Notes under the pieces: model-generated | Database searches by the model: none | The model's input: only the letters and a program-made list of their open reading frames with translations | Told to the model about the DNA's origin: nothing | Position numbers and translations under genes: made by a program | Shown: positions 1 through 6,796 of the stretch, one piece after another | Position numbering within the stretch: the stretch's first letter is position 1 | Layout of the letters: each line of letters starts with the position of its first letter | DNA from: Patescibacteria group bacterium | Lineage (GTDB): Bacteria > Patescibacteriota > Minisyncoccia > Minisyncoccales > UBA5738 | Direction: 5' to 3' | Assembly: GCA_022710775.1 (NCBI GenBank) | Contig: JAKLGH010000008.1 | Coordinates: 1-57,119 of the forward strand | DNA: 57,119 nucleotides

Positions 1-2
1 AT

Positions 3-71
3 TTGGAGCATTGCGCTCTTAACGGACTCACTCCCAATGAGGCGTTGAGAGTGCAAAATGTGTTTGCCTAA
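3..71 (+). pseudogene. C-terminal tail of an integrase-core (IS3/IS481-like) transposase, cut by the window edge
   Basis: An open frame enters from the left edge and stops at 69-71. Its last 22 residues end in ALNGLTPNEALRVQNVFA. This resembles the end of rve-type transposases of the IS3/IS481 group, which commonly finish with an (A)LNG-x-TP-x-E-x-L motif. Only this tail is visible, so it cannot be told whether the element is intact. No terminal inverted repeat could be recognised in the next 60 bases. Confidence 0.55.
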
Positions 72-131
72 AACAATCGTTATAGCTGCCGGCAATCTTG
101 AATATCCGCCAATTTCCTGTAAAATGTCTTT

Positions 132-1097
132 ATGAAAGTTGCGATCTTAGGCGGCGGAGTTTGCGGGCTGTATCTGGCGTCAAAACTCGCCAAATCCGGC
201 ATTGAAACGGAAGTTTTCGAAAAGAATTCCTTGATTGGAAAAAATTGCTGTTCCGGGCTGTTCTCGGAACGTTTGTTCGATTATATTCCCGAAAGCCGCG
301 AACTGGTTAAAAACGTCATTAGCCAGTGTTTTATCCATTTTCCAAAAAAAACTTTCAGGCTGGCTTTTAAAAAAAAATTTTATGTTATCGACCATGCCAA
401 GCTTGACCAGATGATGGCTCGGATCGCCCAGAAGGATACGGCGGTCATAACTCTGGGAAAAAAGATCGACCAGAACGCTATAGACGGCTTAAATCAAAAA
501 TTCGACCGGATTATCGGATGCGATGGAGCGCTATCGGCAGCGCGCAATTATTTAAAGCTGAAAAAACCTGGTTACAATCTCGGCATCCAGGCTTTCGTTG
601 ACCAAAGGGACGAAACGGATTATGTGGAAACCTGGGCAACCAATGGCGGTTTTATCTGGAAGATTCCCCGGGGTGAAAACCAGGAATACGGGATAATGGA
701 GCATCCCGACCGGGCCCGAGGATTATTCGACGGCTTTGTATCAAAAAAAGGCCTGATAACCATGGATCTAAAATCGGCTTTGATTCCGAATGGGTTTGCC
801 TTGCCGGATAACAAACGAATCACTTTATGCGGCGACGCTTCCGGCCTTACCAAACCCTGGTCGGGAGGGGGAGTTATCTGGGGGCTGGCCCAAGCCAGGA
901 TTTTATTGAAAAATTTCCCAGATTTTCTAAAATACAAGAATCGGGCGGATTACTGCTTTATCCCCGAGATCGCAGTATCAAAAATCGCGAAAAAAATAGT
1001 TTACACGGCGGGCTTCAGCGTGCCAAATCTGTTGCCGATAAATTACCGCATCGACGGCGACTTCATATTGCCGGCAATTTTTAGATTTAATCGCTAA
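132..1097 (+). CDS. FAD-dependent oxidoreductase, geranylgeranyl-reductase family-like
   Basis: This 321-aa flavoprotein opens with a Rossmann FAD-binding motif (GGGVCGLYLASKLAKSG, residues 8-24) followed by an acidic strand end (VFEK). A second FAD motif, GDASGLTKPWSGGG, lies near residue 235. That pair is typical of the geranylgeranyl reductase/halogenase branch of group A flavoproteins. Known members reduce isoprenoid double bonds. The gene ends 15 bases before uppS, so the two are probably co-transcribed, and a polyprenyl chain is a reasonable substrate guess (inference). It is somewhat shorter than typical geranylgeranyl reductases (about 390 aa). No Shine-Dalgarno is seen before the ATG. 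A general FAD monooxygenase is the alternative. Confidence 0.75.
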   Translation: MKVAILGGGVCGLYLASKLAKSGIETEVFEKNSLIGKNCCSGLFSERLFDYIPESRELVKNVISQCFIHFPKKTFRLAFKKKFYVIDHAKLDQMMARIAQKDTAVITLGKKIDQNAIDGLNQKFDRIIGCDGALSAARNYLKLKKPGYNLGIQAFVDQRDETDYVETWATNGGFIWKIPRGENQEYGIMEHPDRARGLFDGFVSKKGLITMDLKSALIPNGFALPDNKRITLCGDASGLTKPWSGGGVIWGLAQARILLKNFPDFLKYKNRADYCFIPEIAVSKIAKKIVYTAGFSVPNLLPINYRIDGDFILPAIFRFNR

Positions 1098-1112
1098 GAA
1101 ATAACTTATCCC

Positions 1113-1802
1113 ATGCCAAACAATACTGACCAATTACCGCGACATCTAGGCATTATAATTGACGGCAACCGACGCTGGGCCAAGGCATCGGGAAAACCCA
1201 CGCTCGAGGGCCATAAAAAAGGTTTCGATTCGGTAAAAACGATCATAGAAGCGTCGAGGAAAAGAGGAATAAAAACGCTCACTTTTTTTTGTTTTTCCAC
1301 GGAAAACTGGAAACGGTCCGAAGAAGAAGTCGGCTACCTGATGAATCTGCTTGAAACCGCCTTGATCGATTGTCTTAAAAAATTCGGGGATGAAGATGTG
1401 CGGATCAAGGTTATCGGACAGATCAAGCGCCTGCCTGATTCGATCCAGAAAGAAATCGCCAAGGTTGAAAAAGCCACCGAGAACAACAAATCGATGCTGG
1501 TAAACCTGGCCATCAGCTACGGCGGCCGGACCGAGATCGTTGAAGCCATTAAAAGCATTATCAAAAGCGGGGTCAACCCCGACGAGATCACCGAAGAAAC
1601 GGTCAAAGAACATCTTTGGACCTCCGACGTCGACCTGATCATCCGCACCGGCGGCGAGCAACGGCTGTCGGGATTCCTGTTATGGCACGCTGCCTATTCG
1701 GAATTTTTGTTTATAAAAAAATACTGGCCCGAATTCACCGAAGCCGACCTGGACGCGGCCCTGGCCGACTACGCCGCCAGATCCCGGCGCTTTGGAAAGT
1801 AA
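1113..1802 (+). CDS. uppS: Isoprenyl transferase / undecaprenyl diphosphate synthase
   Basis: This cis-prenyltransferase elongates farnesyl-PP with isopentenyl-PP to make the C55 carrier lipid for wall synthesis. All family signatures are present: IIIDGNRRWAK (residues 14-24, catalytic Asp17), FSTENW (61-66) and the C-terminal RTGGEQRLSGFLLW substrate-binding motif near residue 178, followed by YSEFLF. The length (229 aa) is normal to slightly short. The Asn usual in the RLSNFLLWQ consensus is Gly here, and the following Gln is His. It lies directly downstream of the GGR-like reductase. The carrier it makes would feed MraY and MurG encoded at 31.8 and 25.4 kb. Confidence 0.95.
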   Translation: MPNNTDQLPRHLGIIIDGNRRWAKASGKPTLEGHKKGFDSVKTIIEASRKRGIKTLTFFCFSTENWKRSEEEVGYLMNLLETALIDCLKKFGDEDVRIKVIGQIKRLPDSIQKEIAKVEKATENNKSMLVNLAISYGGRTEIVEAIKSIIKSGVNPDEITEETVKEHLWTSDVDLIIRTGGEQRLSGFLLWHAAYSEFLFIKKYWPEFTEADLDAALADYAARSRRFGK

Positions 1803-1925
1803 ATGACGGCGATCTGAACAATATTGCCAATACTAATCCGGCGGAGCCTGATATCGGGACCGCTTTTTTAAAACGTCTGACAAAAGACCAAAATAATTTG
1901 GCCGCCATCGGCGCAATAAATAAAT

Positions 1926-2267
1926 ATGAAATTCGTTAAAAAAAACAATGCTAAATTGTTTGAGGCAAGCAAGGCTTGCCGCGTTTTTGAATACCAGCTT
2001 GGTTATAAAGACATTGAAGGCGTAGCGGCCAAGATAACCGGCCGATATCCAGATAAAGGCTTTTGCGTTAATGAGATCAGCCGCGAGCTCGGTTATGTCA
2101 TTGAAGGCCAGGGGAAAGTCGTTATCAACGACACTGAAATATCGTTGAATACCGGCGACCTCGTTTGCATCGACCCTAATGAAAAATTCTTCTGGGAAGG
2201 TAATTTTACTCTCTTTCTGCCCTGTACCCCAGCCTGGAACCCAAATCAGCATAAATTCGTCGAATAA
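1926..2267 (+). CDS. Small cupin-domain protein
   Basis: A single-domain protein of 113 aa. The segment around ELGYVIEGQGKVVIND followed by LNTGDLVCIDPNEKFFWEG fits the two halves of a cupin beta-barrel. The classic metal-binding histidines of motif 1 are not evident, so a metal-dependent activity is doubtful. Single cupins often act as sugar isomerases, dioxygenases or ligand sensors, and nothing here selects between these. The 123 bases after uppS hold no other gene that can be defended. Confidence 0.7.
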   Translation: MKFVKKNNAKLFEASKACRVFEYQLGYKDIEGVAAKITGRYPDKGFCVNEISRELGYVIEGQGKVVINDTEISLNTGDLVCIDPNEKFFWEGNFTLFLPCTPAWNPNQHKFVE

Positions 2268-2325
2268 CTGGTAGTGCGATTTTTTCGATAAATATGCGAC
2301 ACGAGTGTTAAGTTATTATGTGGTT

Positions 2326-2354
2326 TTGACAAATATATGAAAAAGGTGTTAGAT
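2326..2354 (+). promoter_or_regulatory. Sigma70-type promoter for the 2389 gene
   Basis: TTGACA at 2326-2331 is followed after 17 bases by TTAGAT at 2349-2354. The gene start is 35 bases further, behind a GGGAGAAGG Shine-Dalgarno at 2378-2386. Confidence 0.6.
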
Positions 2355-2388
2355 ATTATCGGCTCTTTTTACAAATTGGGAGAAGGCA

Positions 2389-2856
2389 ATGTCGGTACTG
2401 ATCCAGTTGGAGGACGGCTCAATTTTGAATTACAAAACCACGCGCCGAGTAGTATATTGCGTAGAGTGCGGGCAAGAAGGCTGCACCGCAAGCGGAATCG
2501 ATCGCGAAGAGGACGTTAAATATGTGACACCCTGCGGCCTCGAAAATAAACGATCCGATTGGCCAGGGTGCGCTCATCTCGATTGCGCCATAAAACTCGC
2601 TCCAAATACCGAGGCCAGTTGCGTCGAAGCGCAATTGGGATATTTAATTGGTATACTGGTATTTTTATTTGGCTTTTTTGTACACCCGATGCTCGGATTT
2701 TTAGGTATCATAATATTCTTATTAAGCTACCGATCCGAAAAATCCCAAAACGAAATTGCCTCTAAAACAGCGTTGCAGCTGCTCGAGGAATTTAAAAGAT
2801 CGCAAACCATCTACGGCCGTCCGGCCAAAAAAATTAGTTCTTACCCGCGCCAATAG
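2389..2856 (+). CDS. ORFan with Cys-rich N-terminal domain and two membrane segments
   Basis: This 155-aa protein is not recognised. The first 80 residues are soluble and contain paired cysteines (CVECGQEGC, and later CGLE, CAHLDC), which could bind a metal or form disulfides. Two hydrophobic segments (LIGILVFLFGFFV and LGFLGIIIFLLSY, about residues 85-115) form a likely hairpin, followed by a charged tail. The start is supported by GGGAGAAGG ending 2 bases before ATG. The gene is a self-contained unit: its own consensus promoter upstream and a perfect terminator hairpin that overlaps its stop codon. That design recurs at 16.3, 18-21 and 29-30 kb. Confidence 0.8.
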   Translation: MSVLIQLEDGSILNYKTTRRVVYCVECGQEGCTASGIDREEDVKYVTPCGLENKRSDWPGCAHLDCAIKLAPNTEASCVEAQLGYLIGILVFLFGFFVHPMLGFLGIIIFLLSYRSEKSQNEIASKTALQLLEEFKRSQTIYGRPAKKISSYPRQ

Positions 2857-2867
2857 CGCGGTTTTTT
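2845..2867 (+). terminator. Rho-independent terminator of the 2389 gene
   Basis: CCGCGC (2845-2850), loop CAATA, GCGCGG (2856-2861), then six T. The stop codon of the gene (2854-2856) lies in the loop. Confidence 0.9.
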
Positions 2868-2930
2868 ATTAGCGTTAAAAATCCGAACCCAGGCGGATAA
2901 AATTTAAAAAATTTGTCGACACACTGGAAC

Positions 2931-2952
2931 CATTCGCGCGAATGTGCGAATC
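2931..2952. repeat. Truncated copy of the CATTCGCAC...GTGCGAATG palindrome
   Basis: The segment carries the centre and right arm (CATTCGCGCGAATGTGCGAA) of the perfect palindrome found complete at 2996, 3439 and 4048. The outer part of the left arm is missing. Confidence 0.85.
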
Positions 2953-2995
2953 AAGTCTGGCAGACGCAAAAAACTCGATAGTTTTTCAACCAATA

Positions 2996-3027
2996 CCATT
3001 CGCACATTCGCGCGAATGTGCGAATGG
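2996..3027. repeat. Perfect 32-bp palindrome upstream of the ArsR-type regulator (candidate operator)
   Basis: The half-site is CCATTCGCACATTCGC followed directly by its exact reverse complement. It ends 37 bases before the ATG at 3065, in the place expected for a promoter or operator. Autoregulation by the downstream gene is an inference. Confidence 0.9.
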
Positions 3028-3064
3028 TTGAATAGTTTTTTTAAATATTGTATATAGTTTGGCA

Positions 3065-3325
3065 ATGGATAAGCTGGAAAAAATATTAAAAGCTTTTGCC
3101 AGCCGCCGCCGTTTGGCGATCGTGCGGTATCTTTTGGATGGCCGGTTCGCCCCGGTTGGCGACATTGCGGCCAAGATCGGCCTGTCGCTTAAATCCACCT
3201 CCAAACACCTTATCATTTTGTATAACGCCGACATTTTGGAAAGGGAGCAAAAAGGCCCGCAAATGTATTACAAGATAGCCGGCAATGTTGAGCGGAAAGC
3301 CGCTGCAATCTTAAAACTATTGTAA
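3065..3325 (+). CDS. ArsR-type winged-helix transcriptional regulator
   Basis: A small DNA-binding repressor of 86 aa. The helix-turn-helix is seen as APVGDIAAKIGLSLKSTSKHL (about residues 28-48), preceded by the FASRRRLAIVRYLLDG helix typical of ArsR/SmtB proteins and followed by a wing (EREQKGPQMYYKI). It lacks the ELCVCDL metal-binding helix, so it is probably not a metal sensor. ATG 3065 was chosen; an in-frame TTG lies at 3059. Perfect palindromes flank the gene on both sides and recur upstream of the 4116 ORF at the same distance, which suggests a small local regulon. Confidence 0.85.
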   Translation: MDKLEKILKAFASRRRLAIVRYLLDGRFAPVGDIAAKIGLSLKSTSKHLIILYNADILEREQKGPQMYYKIAGNVERKAAAILKLL

Positions 3326-3438
3326 TCTTTGATGGCTTATAGGTTGTTTTGTTTTTTTGGCGCCCTAACACCCATCGCGCCCGTTAATATTTGTTTGTTC
3401 ATGTCTTTCTAATTTCACCCCTGTCTAACTTCTCAGTT

Positions 3439-3476
3439 CCTTCATTCGCACATTCGCGCGAATGTGCGAATGAAGG
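3439..3476. repeat. Perfect 38-bp palindrome, third copy of the family
   Basis: Half-site CCTTCATTCGCACATTCGC followed by its exact reverse complement. It shares the CATTCGCACATTCGC core and has a longer stem than the others. The following 120 bases are purine-rich and non-coding. Between 3326 and 3610 no gene can be supported. Confidence 0.9.
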
Positions 3477-3598
3477 TTTGGGAAAGTAAAGGAAAAAATA
3501 GGTACAGGAGAAAACGACTTGCTGGGTAAAGAGGGCAAGGGGGAAGAAGGGAAGAAGGGCAGGGAAAAGATGACAGTAAAATCCGGCGTTGATTGTGG

Positions 3599-3604
3599 TA
3601 TAAT
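3599..3604 (+). promoter_or_regulatory. -10 element of a predicted leaderless transcript
   Basis: A perfect TATAAT lies 6 bases before ATG 3611, so transcription should begin at or next to the start codon. A weak TTGATT-like sequence lies just upstream at too short a spacing. There is no room for a Shine-Dalgarno. Confidence 0.5.
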
Positions 3605-3610
3605 TATGGC

Positions 3611-3931
3611 ATGGACAAAAAAATTATTGCCATTGTAATTGTCGTTAGCGCGGCGATCGGAAGTTGCGTTTATGCCCAGGTTCCCGAAGTGCCCAAGCCG
3701 GTTTGCGTGCCGGTGCACCAGGACGGAATTGATATTCCTTGCCCCGGTGAAAACAGCCCCGCCCCAGCCGGCGAAAACAATCCAATCGAGGAATCGGGCA
3801 AAAGCCCAACTTATCAAAACCTGCTGCAAAATTTCTATCTCGCGGTCAATGACGGCATTGAAAGCCTGGCCGAAGCTATTCGCCAAGGCTTTGACAGCGC
3901 CGGGAATTTTTTAAAAAGTATCAAATTTTAA
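3611..3931 (+). CDS. Small exported protein of unknown function
   Basis: This 106-aa protein starts with a clear signal peptide (MDKKIIAIVIVVSAAIGSCVYAQ), with likely cleavage after VYA. The mature part is proline-rich (PEVPKPVCVPV, PAPAGENNP) and ends in an amphipathic helix (NDGIESLAEAIRQGFDSAGNFLKSI). No known family is recognised. ATG 3611 was preferred over the upstream ATG because it starts the signal peptide and suits the TATAAT at 3599. A terminator follows directly. Confidence 0.7.
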   Translation: MDKKIIAIVIVVSAAIGSCVYAQVPEVPKPVCVPVHQDGIDIPCPGENSPAPAGENNPIEESGKSPTYQNLLQNFYLAVNDGIESLAEAIRQGFDSAGNFLKSIKF

Positions 3932-3944
3932 AAAAAGCCTGCGG

Positions 3945-3968
3945 AAAATCCCCTTAACGGGGATTTTT
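3945..3968 (+). terminator. Terminator of the 3611 gene
   Basis: AAAATCCCC, loop TTAAC, GGGGATTTT with a T run: a 9-bp perfect stem directly after the exported-protein gene. Confidence 0.85.
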
Positions 3969-4047
3969 GTGTTCTTTAAACGCCAAAACCGGCGCTAAAA
4001 CGGCGCAGACTAACAGGTTTTGATATTCGCACGCCGGAGAACAAATT

Positions 4048-4077
4048 CATTCGCACATTCGCGCGAATGTGCGAATG
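4048..4077. repeat. Perfect 30-bp palindrome upstream of the 4116 ORF
   Basis: Half-site CATTCGCACATTCGC plus exact reverse complement. It ends 38 bases before ATG 4116, almost the same distance as the copy before the ArsR-type gene (37 bases). Confidence 0.9.
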
Positions 4078-4115
4078 GTTGGGCTGGATAATGATAAATA
4101 TATATATAAAATTTT

Positions 4116-4396
4116 ATGGAAAATGATGAAAAAAATGTTTTAAAGGGTGTTTCGGATGGGTGCGGGAAGACGGAAAAAATATTCGCGAATTATCCGAGGA
4201 AGAAGCAAAAAACTGCAAATCTTTGGGTGTCGCCTATGGCCGCGTCTTTGGATTTTGTTGGTTTATCGCTCAAAATCATTGCGAAAATTTCCGCCAACGG
4301 GTAATCGGATACAGAATCATTAAAAACGACCAAACCGCGTCAGTAATGGAAGATGCAACGAATTCTCAATATATTGCTGTGGAATTTTACGAATAA
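4116..4396 (+). pseudogene. Small ORF of about 93 codons broken by one base in an A7 run
   Basis: The frame starting at ATG 4116 begins MENDEKN, and the frame that carries the rest (REDGKNIRELSEEEAKNCKSL... ending in IAVEFYE at 4396) is offset by -1. Adding one A to the A7 run at 4129-4135 joins them into one ORF beginning MENDEKKCFKGCFGWVREDG. The downstream half alone has only a GTG (4160) without Shine-Dalgarno. Possible explanations are a sequencing error in the homopolymer, a real mutation, or -1 slippage on A-AAA-AAT. The product family is not recognised. Confidence 0.55.
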
Positions 4397-4496
4397 ATTT
4401 TGAGCAAATTCTTAGGTTCTTATCTTCAGATAGCTACTCAAACCTTGAAAGCTGAAAATTCGATGCCATTTAAGATAGCGGCGGTCTTAAATTGAA

Positions 4497-4520
4497 AAAA
4501 ATACTGAAAGTGGTATTTTT
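4497..4520. terminator. AT-rich hairpin before radC
   Basis: AAAAATAC and GTATTTTT form a stem with an 8-base loop. This could terminate the 4116 unit. A second small hairpin (TTTAAGA...TCTTAAA) lies just upstream near 4470-4493. Confidence 0.6.
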
Positions 4521-4566
4521 AGCTTATTAACCATTGGATTGGCTGGGGGAAACAGTCCTAACTAAA

Positions 4567-5223
4567 ATGGCAAAGATTAAGGATCTTCCCCGGGTTGATA
4601 GGCCGCGGAAAAAGTTGGAAAAATATGGCCCGGATAAGCTATCTAATCCAGAGCTTTTGGCGGTTTTGCTCGGTTCGGGCATTAAAGGTTTGAACGTGCT
4701 TTCGCTTTCCAAACGAATCGTTAAACTGATTGGAGAAATAGGCGTAAACAAAGTATCACTGGAAAAATTACTGGAAGAGAGGGGATTAGGCAAAGCAAAG
4801 GCGCTGCAAGTAATCGCGGCGCTGGAATTTAGCAAACGGATGAATTTAGACAAAAAACTAGAAATTTTATCTGCCGAAGATGTTTGGAAGTTGTGCGCGG
4901 ACATTCGTGCGTCAAAAAAAGAGCATTTCGTCGCTTTTTATCTGGATACGCAAAGCAAACTGATCGAACGCCAAATAATTTCCATCGGAACGCTCAACGC
5001 CAGCTTGATCCACCCGCGCGAAGTCTTTGAACCGGCCGTGGCGCTTCATGCGGCCAGCGTAATTGTGGCACATAACCACCCCGGCGGAGACCTGGAGCCG
5101 TCGCCGGAAGATTCCGCGGCAACAAAACGCCTTGCCGAGGCGGGGAAAATCCTGGGGATTGAGATAATTGACCACGTTATTGTTGCCGAAGCGGGATTTT
5201 TTAGCTTAAAACGCAAAATTTGA
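4567..5223 (+). CDS. radC: RadC-family protein (JAB/MPN metalloprotease fold)
   Basis: The N-terminal part contains the RadC UPF0758 start (KIKDLPRVDRPRKKLEKYG) and a helix-hairpin-helix-like segment (LEERGLGKAKALQVIAALE). The C-terminal JAB domain shows the metal motif HNHPGGDLEPSPED near residues 169-182. Length (218 aa) is normal. ATG 4567 was chosen over ATG 4534 because it matches the family N-terminus. RadC proteins were linked to DNA repair, but their true role is unsettled; they often sit near mobile or defence genes, as here beside a TA pair and a restriction locus. Confidence 0.9.
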   Translation: MAKIKDLPRVDRPRKKLEKYGPDKLSNPELLAVLLGSGIKGLNVLSLSKRIVKLIGEIGVNKVSLEKLLEERGLGKAKALQVIAALEFSKRMNLDKKLEILSAEDVWKLCADIRASKKEHFVAFYLDTQSKLIERQIISIGTLNASLIHPREVFEPAVALHAASVIVAHNHPGGDLEPSPEDSAATKRLAEAGKILGIEIIDHVIVAEAGFFSLKRKI

Positions 5224-5224
5224 T

Positions 5225-5259
5225 TTGACACCATATTTGATGTACGTTATTATGTACAT
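5225..5259 (+). promoter_or_regulatory. Promoter and operator of the toxin-antitoxin pair
   Basis: TTGACA (5225-5230), 17 bases, TATTAT (5248-5253). A dyad ATGTAC (5240-5245) / GTACAT (5254-5259) straddles the -10 element. That is the expected layout for autorepression by a Phd/YefM antitoxin. Confidence 0.75.
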
Positions 5260-5272
5260 ATAACAAAAATTT

Positions 5273-5635
5273 ATGGATCCCAAAACTACAATTTCAATTT
5301 CCGAGGCCAGAAAAAGGATTTTTGAAATCGCCGAGGAAGTGCAAAAACCGGATAACTATTTTACCCTAACTGAAAAGGGCCGACCCAAAGCGGTTTTAAT
5401 GTCGGCAGAACAGTTTGATTCCTGGCAAGAAACGCTAGAAGTGATGCGCGAATTCCCTAAACTTAATAAGGATGCCAAAGAAGTTAATGATGCGGTTAAA
5501 AGCGGCGAATATAAAAATTGGACAACGCTTGAACAACTTTTAGCCAAAGAAGGTTTCGTGGCCGCCGAAAAATCTGTAAAAAAATATGGCATACCAGCTA
5601 AGAATCAAGCCAAGCGCGGAAAAAGAGCTAAATAA
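5273..5635 (+). CDS. Type II antitoxin, Phd/YefM family
   Basis: The N-terminal region (ISISEARKRIFEIAEEVQ, then FTLTEKGRPKAVLMSAEQFDSW) matches the Phd/YefM DNA-binding fold: a short strand and helix followed by a GRPKAVLMS beta-hairpin. The remaining C-terminal half (to 120 aa) is longer than usual and should contain the toxin-binding tail. It overlaps the toxin gene by 50 bases. It probably represses its own promoter through the dyad at 5240-5259. ATG 5273 is the only sensible start. Confidence 0.85.
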   Translation: MDPKTTISISEARKRIFEIAEEVQKPDNYFTLTEKGRPKAVLMSAEQFDSWQETLEVMREFPKLNKDAKEVNDAVKSGEYKNWTTLEQLLAKEGFVAAEKSVKKYGIPAKNQAKRGKRAK

Positions 5636-5819
5636 CCTGCCCAAAAAGGATTATTACCGGGCTTTGGCGGCCTTTAGCGTCATCGCTGGCGATCCGTATG
5701 CGGGAAAAAAGCTTGAAGGCAAGCGCGCCGGCCAATACTCAATGCGCATCTGGCCCTACCGCATAATTTATTCGATTTATAAAACAGAACTGCTGATTGT
5801 AGTCATTTCCATCGGCTAG
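5586..5819 (+). CDS. RelE/ParE-type toxin truncated by an in-frame amber codon
   Basis: The 77-aa product (MAYQLRIKPSAEKELNNLPKKDYYRAL...) is a clear RelE/ParE fold protein up to the last strand, LLIVVISIG. The frame then hits TAG (5817-5819), but the next codons in the same frame read RQGIY before TAA at 5835-5837. In the family, ISIG is normally followed by H-R-x-x-x-Y. The Arg and Tyr of that tail correspond to catalytic residues in E. coli RelE (Arg81, Tyr87). The stop thus removes the catalytic end and probably disarms the toxin, unless the amber codon is read through. Confidence 0.85.
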   Translation: MAYQLRIKPSAEKELNNLPKKDYYRALAAFSVIAGDPYAGKKLEGKRAGQYSMRIWPYRIIYSIYKTELLIVVISIG

Positions 5820-5854
5820 CGCCAAGGAATTTACTAAAATTGCACACAAGCAAG

Positions 5855-6628
5855 ATGATACCGCAATTTGATCTTGATAAAATTAAATTTGGAGTTGACG
5901 AGGGCACTTGGAAGCGTGCGGTCGAGATTTACGAAGCAAAAAAAGTGACCAAATTCACGAATGATTTTGGCGGTTACTCTGCGGTGGTTTTGGGAACGCA
6001 TCCGTATAGCGTAAGTGTTTCATCACAGCACTATGACCGCGGCAATTGCGATTGCTATATGGGCCAGCAAGATATTTTATGCAAGCATATGGTCGCGGTT
6101 GCAATCTATGCGATTTTGCGAGGCAATCCAATTAAAGAAGAAGAAAAACAACAATTCAATCAGCCGAAATGCAGTGGCAAATTGGGTGAACTGACCGCGC
6201 TAGATCTAATAAAAACCAAAAAGGCGATTACCGAAGCCATGCGCAACGTTAAAGCATATTCCGGCCCGTCACGCACCTGGTTTGCCTACCAAAATTCGCT
6301 TTCCGAAGGCTGCAACCGCCTATCAAAAATCATTTGCGAACTACCGATCAGCCTGCAAACGACGACGCTTTTAGTTGACCTGCTTTTGCGGCTGGATAAA
6401 CGGGTTTGCTCGGGCGGGGTTGACGATTCCGATGGCACGGTTGGCGGGCTTATGACACAAACCGTGGAAGTACTAAAAGATTACGCAAAACTTGATCCCG
6501 ATTGCGCAAAATCGTTTAAAAAGCTCTGTGGCGTCGAAACTTGCTTTGGCTGGGAGAAACCGCTGGTTGAAATTTACAATAGTAAAAAATTCGCTAATTT
6601 ACAATTAAACACTAAAAATCCAAATTGA
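5855..6628 (+). CDS. SWIM zinc-finger domain protein
   Basis: A 257-aa protein with a SWIM motif, CDCYMGQQDILCKHM (C-x-C-x8-C-x-H), about 70 residues from the N-terminus. SWIM domains bind zinc and act in DNA or protein contacts. The rest is helical with no catalytic motif noted. ATG 5855 was preferred over an upstream TTG (5840), which would overlap the read-through tail of the toxin. The distance to the toxin is small, so it may be part of that transcript, but a functional link is not known. Confidence 0.75.
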   Translation: MIPQFDLDKIKFGVDEGTWKRAVEIYEAKKVTKFTNDFGGYSAVVLGTHPYSVSVSSQHYDRGNCDCYMGQQDILCKHMVAVAIYAILRGNPIKEEEKQQFNQPKCSGKLGELTALDLIKTKKAITEAMRNVKAYSGPSRTWFAYQNSLSEGCNRLSKIICELPISLQTTTLLVDLLLRLDKRVCSGGVDDSDGTVGGLMTQTVEVLKDYAKLDPDCAKSFKKLCGVETCFGWEKPLVEIYNSKKFANLQLNTKNPN

Positions 6629-6796
6629 AAAAAGGAGCCAAAAGTGATAGTTTGACCTATTAGGGTAAAAGAGGAAAATAAAAGGGAAAAGGCTGAAAAT
6701 CTCATCAATTTCAACTTACATTTGAAGCGAAGCACAACTCGTCCTGATTTTAGCGAAGGATCCGCCGGTGATTTTTTATAAAAACTTCTTTAAAAT

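Noticed and set aside
1803-1925. Small ORF after uppS (frame of 1616-1939)
   Set aside because: Most of it is an alternative frame of uppS, and the remainder has no start signal or homology.
2931-4077. The palindromes as a CRISPR-like array
   Set aside because: The copies are perfect palindromes at irregular distances of tens to hundreds of bases with coding genes between them and no cas genes.
6629-6796. Hidden gene or promoter before mod
   Set aside because: Only a purine-rich stretch and AT-rich sequence are visible; no convincing -35/-10 pair or ORF.
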